Both the position numbers and the translations under genes were made by a program. Positions 5,489-11,079 of a stretch of 11,079 bases of DNA are shown here, one piece after another. The notes beneath the pieces were generated by a model. It was not told the origin of the DNA and searched no databases. It saw nothing but the letters and a program-made list of their open reading frames with translations. The stretch's first letter is position 1, and every line of letters starts with the position of its first letter. The DNA comes from Pedosphaera sp. (GTDB lineage Bacteria; Verrucomicrobiota; Verrucomicrobiae; Limisphaerales; Pedosphaeraceae), in contig JAQGPB010000272.1 in NCBI GenBank assembly GCA_028293265.1, forward strand, positions 1 to 11,079, read 5' to 3'.

Positions 5489-6457
5489 TCACAATTCCTT
5501 CGCGTAAAGACACCTTACCCACCGGTTCGGTTCCACCTCCGTCAATTGTGGCATCGTTGTGCCGCACTCGGGATGCGTGGAGGCGGAGGGGCAGCGCGGA
5601 TAAAACCGGCAGCCGGTTGGGAAATTCCCCAGCGTCGGGACGTTGCCGGGAATGGCCAGGAGGCGCTTTGCGCCGCCGCTCAACTTGGGCACCGAGTTCA
5701 TCAGCGCCTTCGTGTAGGGATGCAGCGGACGCCGCAGCAGATCCCGCGCGGGCGACATCTCCACCACCTGCCCCGCATACATCACCGCCACGCGGTCGGC
5801 GATGTCGCCCACAATCCCCAGATTGTGCGTGATCAACAAAATGCTCATGCCGAGCCGCTGCTTCAAATCCAGCAGCAATTCCAATATCTGCGCCTGAATC
5901 GTTACGTCCAGCGCGGTGGTCGGCTCGTCCGCCACGAGCAATTTTGGTTCGCTCGCCAGCGCCATTGCGATCATCACGCGCTGCTGCATCCCGCCCGACA
6001 TCTGGTGAGGATAATCCTTGATGCGCGATTCCGGCGCGGGAATGCCAACGAGTTTCAGCAACCGGATTACCTCCGCATCGGTCGCTTTTTCGGGCCGGTG
6101 CAATTTGAGCGATTCCCTGATCTGATTGCCGACGCGAAAGACCGGGTTCAACGACGCGCTCGGGTCCTGGAAAATGTAACTCACCGTCCCGCCACGAATG
6201 CCGCGCAATTCCGTCTTCGACATTTTCAAAACGTCGCGTCCGTTCAGCAAAATCTCGCCGCCCACATAGCGCGCCGGCGGTGTCGGCACCAAGCGCGCGA
6301 TGGACAGCGCCGTCACGCTCTTGCCACAACCGCTCTCGCCCACGAGGCAAAGCGTTTCGCCCGCGTTGATCGAGACCGACACATCATCCACCGCGCGGAG
6401 ACTTTTGTCTCCCGCGACGAATTCCAGTTTTAGATTTTTAATTTCCAGGAGTGGCAT
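5489..6457 (-). CDS. oppD: Peptide/dipeptide ABC importer ATPase, OppD/DppD type
   Basis: This 322-aa cytoplasmic ATPase has Walker A GESGCGKS at 40-47, the Q-loop Gln at 97, the signature MSGGMQQR at 153-160 (the Met-Gln form is typical of OppD/DppD), Walker B LLVADE at 173-178 and the H-loop His at 211. HPY at 246-248 marks the oligopeptide-transporter C-terminal extension, with four cysteines (C283, C289, C298, C316) in the arrangement linked to an Fe-S cluster. It would form the ATPase heterodimer with OppF. It lies 37 nt downstream of the OppC-type permease and 13 nt upstream of the HEAT gene. Start, length and motifs are complete, so it looks functional. The substrate (peptides, dipeptides, nickel or a glycoside) cannot be told from the ATPase. 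Confidence 0.95.
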   Translation of the reverse strand: MPLLEIKNLKLEFVAGDKSLRAVDDVSVSINAGETLCLVGESGCGKSVTALSIARLVPTPPARYVGGEILLNGRDVLKMSKTELRGIRGGTVSYIFQDPSASLNPVFRVGNQIRESLKLHRPEKATDAEVIRLLKLVGIPAPESRIKDYPHQMSGGMQQRVMIAMALASEPKLLVADEPTTALDVTIQAQILELLLDLKQRLGMSILLITHNLGIVGDIADRVAVMYAGQVVEMSPARDLLRRPLHPYTKALMNSVPKLSGGAKRLLAIPGNVPTLGNFPTGCRFYPRCPSASTHPECGTTMPQLTEVEPNRWVRCLYAKEL

Positions 6458-6494
6458 TTTTTCAAACTAGGTGTCAATTTTTAGCGCGCAAATC

Positions 6495-7598
6495 TCACCC
6501 GCTTTTCGTATCCACCGCATCCCTTAAACCATCGCCGAGAAAGTTGAAAGCCAGAACGGTGATGAAGATGGCCGCCCCCGGCGCGAGCAGCCACGGATAT
6601 TGCGTCAAGTAATCGGGGTTCTGCGCCGCGTTGAGCATGATGCCCCAGCTCGCATCCGGTTCCTGGATGCCCACGCCGAGAAAGCTCAAGACCACTTCGC
6701 CCAAAATAAAATAGGGCACGCTCAACGTTGCCGCCACAATCAAGTATGAAAATGTCCCCGGCAGAATATGCCGCGTCACAATCCGCCAGTTCGACAATCC
6801 CAGTGTCCGCGCTGCCAGCACATATTGCCGTTCGCGCAATGAAAGCGCCATGCCGCGAATCACGCGGGCCGTGCTGGCCCAGCCGATCAAACTCAAGATC
6901 GCAATCATCAGCAGATACAAGTTGGTTGAGCTCAGGTTCGCCGGAAACGTCGCCCGCAGCGACATGATGAGATAGAGCGCCGGAATGGACATGATCAGCT
7001 CGGTAAACCGCATGATGACCGTGTCCGTCGCGCCGCCGAAATAGCCCGAGATGCCTCCGATCACCAACCCGAGGCTGAACCGGATGACAATCCCGATCAG
7101 CCCGATGGAGAGCGAAATTTGCGAACCGAACAGGAGCCGCGAAAAAATATCCCGGCCGTATTGGTCCGTGCCCAGCAGATAAACCGGATGGTTTGCATCA
7201 TCCGTGCCGAACAAATGCACCCGAGCTGGTATGAAGCCCAGCAAGTTGTATTTTTCTGCCGTCACAAAAAAATGGAGCGGCGTCAATTCTCCTGGCACCG
7301 GCTTATATTTTGACGAACCCGGCGCGGGTTCATAATGCCGCACCGCGAGGTGCACGCCTTGGAACCGCAGGGCTGTGGGCGGATGAAAAAATCGTTCCCG
7401 ATCCTGCCGCTCGTAACCATACGGCGCAATGAAGCCGGCAAACAATGCGGCGAGATAAAGCAGGATGAGAATGATTCCCCCAATGAGCGCGACCCGCTGG
7501 CGGCGCAACCGTTTCCAGAAGATGCCCCAGGGCGATTCGATTACCGCGTCCCTTTTCGCGAGGGATTCGAGCTCCAATGTGTCTGGCGCGGTTTCCAT
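6495..7598 (-). CDS. oppC: Peptide ABC importer permease, OppC type with long external loop
   Basis: This 367-aa inner-membrane permease has a cytoplasmic N-terminus with SPWGIFWKRLRRQRVALIGG, TM1 at about 37-58, the OppC signature LGTDQYGRDIFSRLLFGSQI at 142-161, further TM segments, and the EAA loop at 259-281 (LAARTLGLSNWRIVTRHILP), which docks on the ATPases. It ends NFLGDGLRDAVDTK, as usual. It is longer than classical OppC (about 300 aa) because of a large extracytoplasmic loop at about 60-140 (HFFV...YNLLGFIPARVHLFGTD), a form I recall from an OppC subgroup. I choose the ATG at 7598 because it overlaps the permease B stop by one base (TAATG), indicating coupling. The frame stays open to 7871, but that part is a shadow of the preceding gene. 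Confidence 0.93.
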   Translation of the reverse strand: METAPDTLELESLAKRDAVIESPWGIFWKRLRRQRVALIGGIILILLYLAALFAGFIAPYGYERQDRERFFHPPTALRFQGVHLAVRHYEPAPGSSKYKPVPGELTPLHFFVTAEKYNLLGFIPARVHLFGTDDANHPVYLLGTDQYGRDIFSRLLFGSQISLSIGLIGIVIRFSLGLVIGGISGYFGGATDTVIMRFTELIMSIPALYLIMSLRATFPANLSSTNLYLLMIAILSLIGWASTARVIRGMALSLRERQYVLAARTLGLSNWRIVTRHILPGTFSYLIVAATLSVPYFILGEVVLSFLGVGIQEPDASWGIMLNAAQNPDYLTQYPWLLAPGAAIFITVLAFNFLGDGLRDAVDTKSG

Positions 7599-8563
7599 TA
7601 TTTCAAACGGATTCGCGGGTCGCTCCAGGCGAGCAAGAGGTCCGCCACAAAATTTCCCGCCACCAGCAATGCCGCCGCCATGACCACGCTCGCCACCACC
7701 AGGACGTAGTCCTTGGCGAGCAACGCTTCCATGGTCAGCCGCCCCAGACCCGGCCATGCCATGATGTTTTCCACGATGAATGCGCCGCTCAACAATCCCG
7801 CCAGGGAATATCCAAAAATCGTCAGCAACGGATTGATCGCGTTGCGCAAGACATGTTTGTAAATCACCCAACCTTCCGGCAGCCCTTTCGCGCGCGCCGT
7901 CGTCACGAATTCGGCACGCAACATGTCCAGCAGATTGGACCGCATCTGGCGCATGATGCCGGCGAGTTCGCCCGCCGCCAGTACTGTGACGGGCAGGATG
8001 AGATGCTGGAAACGATCCATGAATTGCTGCCCCGGCGTCATCAGATCATGCAGCGAACTTTGCGCCCCGCCCACCGGGAACCAGCCGGTCGCCGCTGCAA
8101 ACATCAATGCCAGCAATGCCAGCAGTACATCCGGCACTGAAAGCCCCACAAACGCAATCATCGAACACAACCGGTCCACCCACGAATCCTTGTTCACCGC
8201 CGCCCAGATTCCCAATGGCACCGCCACGCACCACGACAGCACCACTGCTCCCAAGGCGAGCACGAAGGTGTTCCATAAACGGCTCATGATCAGTTCGCTC
8301 GCCGAGATATTGTAGGCCACCGAATAACCCAAGTCGCCGCGCACCGCGTTTTTGAGCCAGTACGCGTATTGGACATACCAAGGCTTGTCCAGATGCCGGT
8401 CCGCCCGCAATCGCGCCACCGTCTCCGGCTTTATCTGCGGGTTTTGCTCGAGCTTGGTAAAAAAATCGCCCGGCGTCAGCGACATCAGCATGAAAGTGAG
8501 CAGCGAAACCCCCAGCAAAATCGGGATTAAATGCAGCAGGCGTTTAAGAATGAAGGACCACAT
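7598..8563 (-). CDS. oppB: Peptide ABC importer permease, OppB/DppB type
   Basis: This 321-aa inner-membrane permease starts MWSFILKRLLHLIPILLGVS, the standard OppB/DppB first transmembrane segment, followed by SLTPGDFF, RADRHLDKPWYVQYAYWLKN and GDLGYS, all in the expected order. The EAA loop is at about 218-241 (FVTTARAKGLPEGWVIYKHV), and VENIMAWPGLGRLTMEAL with DYVLV near 265-289 is diagnostic. It would form the channel with the OppC-type permease. It is the first importer gene in the window. No substrate-binding protein gene stands beside it, so that component must be elsewhere. The ATG at 8563 has only a weak AGAAG just upstream. Confidence 0.95.
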   Translation of the reverse strand: MWSFILKRLLHLIPILLGVSLLTFMLMSLTPGDFFTKLEQNPQIKPETVARLRADRHLDKPWYVQYAYWLKNAVRGDLGYSVAYNISASELIMSRLWNTFVLALGAVVLSWCVAVPLGIWAAVNKDSWVDRLCSMIAFVGLSVPDVLLALLALMFAAATGWFPVGGAQSSLHDLMTPGQQFMDRFQHLILPVTVLAAGELAGIMRQMRSNLLDMLRAEFVTTARAKGLPEGWVIYKHVLRNAINPLLTIFGYSLAGLLSGAFIVENIMAWPGLGRLTMEALLAKDYVLVVASVVMAAALLVAGNFVADLLLAWSDPRIRLK

Positions 8564-8578
8564 CTTCTATCAAGCGAA

Positions 8579-8604
8579 ATTAAAAATCAAAATGGCTGTG
8601 TCAA
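8579..8604 (-). promoter_or_regulatory. Possible promoter of the importer operon
   Basis: A perfect -35 hexamer TTGACA (8604-8599 on the - strand) lies 36 bp before the oppB ATG. The best -10 match, TTTAAT (8584-8579), is only 14 bp away, shorter than normal spacing. The 145-bp AT-richer gap upstream of oppB is a sensible place for an operon promoter, but this exact assignment is weak. Confidence 0.25.
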
Positions 8605-8708
8605 TAATGAATACTGATGATTCACAATGGGGTTTACCATAGATTCATTCCGTTAATGCTGCAACCATTTGCTGAAAAAAACTCCGTCAACGCGCCCGCA
8701 ACTCTTCG

Positions 8709-9062
8709 CTAGGCCTGATTCCTGACCTTCCCAATCACGGCTTCAATGCGGTCGAACTGCATTTTACTACAGATCGCACGCGCTCCGGCCTTGAGCATGA
8801 TCTGATTCCCTTCCTCATGGGAAGAAACGCCGATCATGGGCAAGGCTGGAAACATCGTGTGAATTTCTTTTACCAACTCCGCCCCTTTTCCGTCATCCAA
8901 GTCATAATCCACAAGCACCAAATCGCACTGTCCCGCCAAAACAATTTGTCGTGCCTCGGCAAGACTGGGGACGATTGTGACTTCATGGGCGGATAAAAAC
9001 TGCGAAGTGACCTGCCTTGCGAACACCGAATGATTCTCCACATAAAGAATCTTTATGCGCAA
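8709..9062 (-). CDS. Stand-alone response-regulator receiver domain
   Basis: This 117-aa protein is a CheY-like receiver without an output domain. The phosphoacceptor is Asp52 (DLVLVDYDLDDG), the switch Ser80 lies in GVSSH and the conserved Lys100 in ICSKM. In the acidic pocket the usual Asp-Asp/Glu-Asp pair is Glu9-Asn10 (YVENHS), and Met replaces the Pro that normally follows the Lys. It should be phosphorylated by a histidine kinase or phosphotransfer protein and act by protein contact; no kinase is in the window. The start is a TTG at 9062; no ATG or GTG gives a full receiver, and the frame is closed by the TAG of the upstream acyltransferase gene 9 nt before. This suggests co-transcription or translational coupling with ruvC, ruvA and the acyltransferase gene. 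Confidence 0.88.
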   Translation of the reverse strand: MRIKILYVENHSVFARQVTSQFLSAHEVTIVPSLAEARQIVLAGQCDLVLVDYDLDDGKGAELVKEIHTMFPALPMIGVSSHEEGNQIMLKAGARAICSKMQFDRIEAVIGKVRNQA

Positions 9063-9071
9063 GGTTCCATG

Positions 9072-9764
9072 CTAATCCTTGGTGATGTTCTTCATCGCCT
9101 GTTCCAATTCCAGGCGGAAGGTTTCGCGGCCGGTTTCGGATGTTTCGCGGGGAACGCGCAGCGGTTTTTCAAAAATCATTTCGCAGCGCGAGAAGGGCAG
9201 GGGAATCTGAAAGCGGTCCCAGCTTTTCACGGTGATTTTCCAGCCGAGGTTGAACGAAACCGCCACGAGGGGCAGGCCGGTGAGCTGCGCAAGGGCGACA
9301 ACTCCTTCCTGCACGACGCAACGCGGGCCGCGCGGGCCGTCCGGCGTGATGGCGAGGTCGTAGCCGCGTTTGGCCCAGGTGGTCAGTTCGCGCAGGGCTT
9401 GCGGGCCGCGCCGGCTGGTCGAGCCGCGAACGGGTTGCACGCCGGAGTATTGCAGCACGGCGATCAACATGCCGCCGTCGCGGCTGGCGCTGGCCATCGC
9501 GGCGAGGCCGGAACTTTTGTTGTATTTTTTGATGTAGCGAAAATAGGACGCCATGCTGAGCGCGAGCCGGTTGTGCCAGATGCAGTAAATGGCCGGGCAT
9601 TGCAGGTTCCCTTCGCGCAGGCCGGAGCGGTCGGTGAAGCGGTAACGCAGCGTGGCGGAAACGAGACGCAGCAGGACATGGATGATCAACGCCGCCAGGC
9701 GTTGATGCCACCGGGGAGTTTCCGGCACCACGATGCGCGGGGATTTCACGGCGACCTCCGGCAT
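9072..9764 (-). CDS. DUF374-family lysophospholipid-type acyltransferase
   Basis: This 230-aa protein matches DUF374, a relative of LPLAT acyltransferases that transfer acyl chains to lysophospholipids or lipid A precursors at the membrane. The visible motifs are WHNRLALS with the likely catalytic His64, SRDGGMLIAVLQYSGVQ, VRGSTSRRGPQALREL at 112-127 and the hallmark TPDGPRGP at 140-147. An N-terminal hydrophobic helix (AALIIHVLLRLVSATL, about 24-39) should hold it to the membrane. The exact substrate is unknown for this family. The ATG at 9764 shares one base with the ruvA stop (TGATG), which fixes the start; upstream in-frame sequence to 9956 is only a shadow of ruvA. Length is normal for the family. 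Confidence 0.88.
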   Translation of the reverse strand: MPEVAVKSPRIVVPETPRWHQRLAALIIHVLLRLVSATLRYRFTDRSGLREGNLQCPAIYCIWHNRLALSMASYFRYIKKYNKSSGLAAMASASRDGGMLIAVLQYSGVQPVRGSTSRRGPQALRELTTWAKRGYDLAITPDGPRGPRCVVQEGVVALAQLTGLPLVAVSFNLGWKITVKSWDRFQIPLPFSRCEMIFEKPLRVPRETSETGRETFRLELEQAMKNITKD

Positions 9765-10369
9765 CACGCACCCTTTTTGAGGCTGGCCCGCACCAAATCT
9801 TCCACCGAGGCCTGCGGCCCGAGCGCGTTTTGCGCCGCCCGCACCGAGTCGTGCGCCTCGATTTGTTTGAAGCCCAGGGCCATCAGGGCCAGCACGGCGT
9901 CGTTCAACTTTTGGTCGCCGGGAGAAAGCGCCCGTTGCGCGCTCATCGCTTCCCAAGCGCCGGCAGCGCCGATTTTGTCCTTCAATTCCACGACGATGCG
10001 TTCGGCGGTCTTCTTGCCGACGCCTGAAATTTGCGAGAGCGCCTTCACGTCACCGTTGGCAACCGCGCCGCGCAGCATGGTGACGTTCATCCCGCTCAGA
10101 ACGTTCAAGGCAAGCTTGGGGCCGATGCCGCTGACGGTGTTGATGAGAAGGCGGAACATTTCGCGTTCAGCCGCGGACATGAAGCCGTAGAGAACGTGCG
10201 CGTCTTCGCGAATCGCGAGGTGGGTGAGCAATTTCACGTCGTTGCCGGGCTGGGGCAGTTTGTCGAATGACGAGAGCGGAATGAGGATCTCGTAACCGAC
10301 GCCGTTGACGTCCACGGTGACCTGCGTGGGCAGGGCATCAACCAGTTTGCCGTGCAAAAAATTAATCAT
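9764..10369 (-). CDS. ruvA: Holliday junction DNA helicase subunit RuvA
   Basis: This 201-aa protein is a full-length RuvA, the tetrameric Holliday-junction-binding subunit that loads the RuvB motor. Domain I (1 to about 63) is the OB fold beginning MINFLHGKLV, with VDVNGVGYEI and the usual HLAIREDAHVLYGF. Domain II has two helix-hairpin-helix motifs, VSGIGPKLALNVLSG (79-93) and ISGVGKKTAERIVVELKDK (114-132). After a linker, domain III (about 154-201) is the RuvB-contacting three-helix bundle (DAVLALMALGFKQIEAHDSV). It starts 27 nt after ruvC, giving the common ruvC-ruvA order; ruvB is absent here. No strong ribosome-binding site is seen. Confidence 0.97.
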   Translation of the reverse strand: MINFLHGKLVDALPTQVTVDVNGVGYEILIPLSSFDKLPQPGNDVKLLTHLAIREDAHVLYGFMSAAEREMFRLLINTVSGIGPKLALNVLSGMNVTMLRGAVANGDVKALSQISGVGKKTAERIVVELKDKIGAAGAWEAMSAQRALSPGDQKLNDAVLALMALGFKQIEAHDSVRAAQNALGPQASVEDLVRASLKKGA

Positions 10370-10396
10370 GTTAAAAATCGTTCGTGGCGGATGGCA

Positions 10397-11011
10397 TCAA
10401 ATGCGTTTGGGTGGGTTGAGGGAATAGCGGCCGGTTTCATGGGCGTGAGTCAGGGCGAGCGCGAGGGCGTCGGCGGCGTCGGGTGCGGGGAGTTCCGCGA
10501 GGTGCAACATCCGCTGGACCATTTTGGCGACGGCGATTTTTTGCGCCGCGCCGTAACCGACAATCGCCTGCTTCACTTTGCGCGGCGCGATTTCGTAAAT
10601 TTGCAGTCCGCCTTCCGCGAGAATGGTGAGCGCCGCGCCGCGGGCTTCGCCCATGATGAGCGCGGTCTGCAAATTTTGCGCGAAGAACAATCCCTCGATC
10701 ACACAGACGGTGGGCTTGTGCTGTTTGATGAGGTCGCGGAGAGTCTCGGCGATCTTGAGCAGGCAGCGCGAACGTTCCCACGCGGCGGGACAAACAATGG
10801 TTCCGTGGGCCAGCGTCTGCGGATGGGGCTTGGCCAGTCGGATCACTCCATAACCGGTGCCGCGCAAGGACGGGTCCACGCCGAGCACGACCTCGTTGGT
10901 GCTGGCAGCGCGGCGGATGCCGGAAGGCGGCGCGGGCGACGGCGTCGAGGCGCGCTCCGAACCGCTGAGCCGGTCTTTCATCTGCTTGAAGTGATGGAGG
11001 CTGATGCCCAT
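10397..11011 (-). CDS. ruvC: Holliday junction resolvase RuvC with N-terminal extension
   Basis: RuvC cuts Holliday junctions symmetrically as a dimer in the cytoplasm. All four catalytic acids are visible: Asp46 in GVDPSLRGTGYG, Glu106 in VIEGLFF, and Asp178 and Asp181 in PDAADALALALTH. The APRKVKQAIVGYGAAQK segment (142-158) is typical. The protein is 204 aa, with about 40 residues before the first catalytic strand, rich in Ser/Pro/Arg (SGSERASTPSPAPPSGIRR). Most RuvC proteins start right at the strand. The annotated ATG at 11011 may be too early; an internal ATG at 10981 still leaves a 30-residue extension, and neither has a clear ribosome-binding site. Identity as RuvC is firm, the start is not. 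Confidence 0.93.
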   Translation of the reverse strand: MGISLHHFKQMKDRLSGSERASTPSPAPPSGIRRAASTNEVVLGVDPSLRGTGYGVIRLAKPHPQTLAHGTIVCPAAWERSRCLLKIAETLRDLIKQHKPTVCVIEGLFFAQNLQTALIMGEARGAALTILAEGGLQIYEIAPRKVKQAIVGYGAAQKIAVAKMVQRMLHLAELPAPDAADALALALTHAHETGRYSLNPPKRI

Positions 11012-11079
11012 TAAGTCAATAGTGCCAAACGAACTTCGCTTGCAAAGGAGAAAGGAGCCAGCGGGTAAAGCGTGGATGG

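Noticed and set aside
7599..7871. Upstream extension of the OppC-type permease
   Set aside because: This part lies inside oppB in another frame, reads as Gly/His/Arg-rich noise, and the TAATG junction fixes the start at 7598.
8675..8681. T7 run (- strand) after the response-regulator stop as an intrinsic terminator
   Set aside because: No convincing GC stem precedes it.
9765..9956. Upstream extension of the DUF374 protein into ruvA
   Set aside because: Low-complexity Arg/Gly translation; the TGATG overlap gives a natural start at 9764.
9030..10190. 386-codon + strand frame across the acyltransferase and ruvA, and a 220-codon frame at 10352-11014
   Set aside because: Both are antisense to genes identified by catalytic and structural motifs.
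11012..11079. Promoter or LexA box upstream of ruvC
   Set aside because: GTTCGTTTGGCAC and GAACTTC fragments are present but form no complete known operator, and the -10/-35 matches are poor.

Overview
The window looks like a chromosomal segment from a Verrucomicrobia-type bacterium, perhaps the Pedosphaera/Limisphaerales branch. This is inferred from gene style, not proven: a membrane-anchored HEAT-repeat protein beginning with an FQGRRVSYW-type motif, a secreted YG-W-P/Gly-rich protein of the DUF6600 sort, and intergenic GGTTGAG/CCAAGCACCA repeats that read as nonsense ORFs. One gene, cut by the left edge, lies on the + strand. Every other gene lies on the - strand, so transcription runs from right to left.

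Layout, in order of - strand transcription. (1) A compact group ruvC (10397-11011), ruvA (9764-10369), a DUF374 lysophospholipid-type acyltransferase (9072-9764) and a stand-alone response-regulator receiver (8709-9062, TTG start). Two of the three junctions are a 1-nt overlap and a 9-nt gap. ruvB is not in the window. (2) After a 145-bp gap, a peptide-type (Opp/Dpp) ABC importer: permease B (7598-8563), permease C (6495-7598) and ATPase D (5489-6457). ATPase F (2474-3442) lies 2 kb further on. No substrate-binding protein is in the window. (3) Between ATPases D and F sit a HEAT-repeat membrane protein (4159-5475) and a three-gene toxin-antitoxin-like cassette: an 81-aa antitoxin-like protein, HicB and HicA (3455-4126). 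All lie on the same strand with tiny gaps or overlaps, so the importer operon appears to have been invaded by cargo. The cassette seems to carry its own promoter, which overlaps the end of the HEAT gene and would give an almost leaderless mRNA.

(4) From 1558 to 2473 I find no credible gene. The stretch holds heptamer repeats, a 19-bp direct repeat, hairpins and a probable terminator for the importer operon. (5) At 568-1557 lies a secreted low-complexity protein rich in Gly, Phe, Arg, Asp and His, with a candidate promoter overlapped by a perfect dyad. It converges on the truncated + strand gene (3-461), and a 9-bp-stem hairpin lies between them.

The most unusual points are the importer operon split by a HEAT gene and a TA cassette, the hicBA pair preceded by an extra antitoxin-like gene with a near-leaderless promoter, the low-complexity secreted protein, and the repeat-rich intergenic block. 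No RNA gene, insertion sequence or CRISPR array was recognised.
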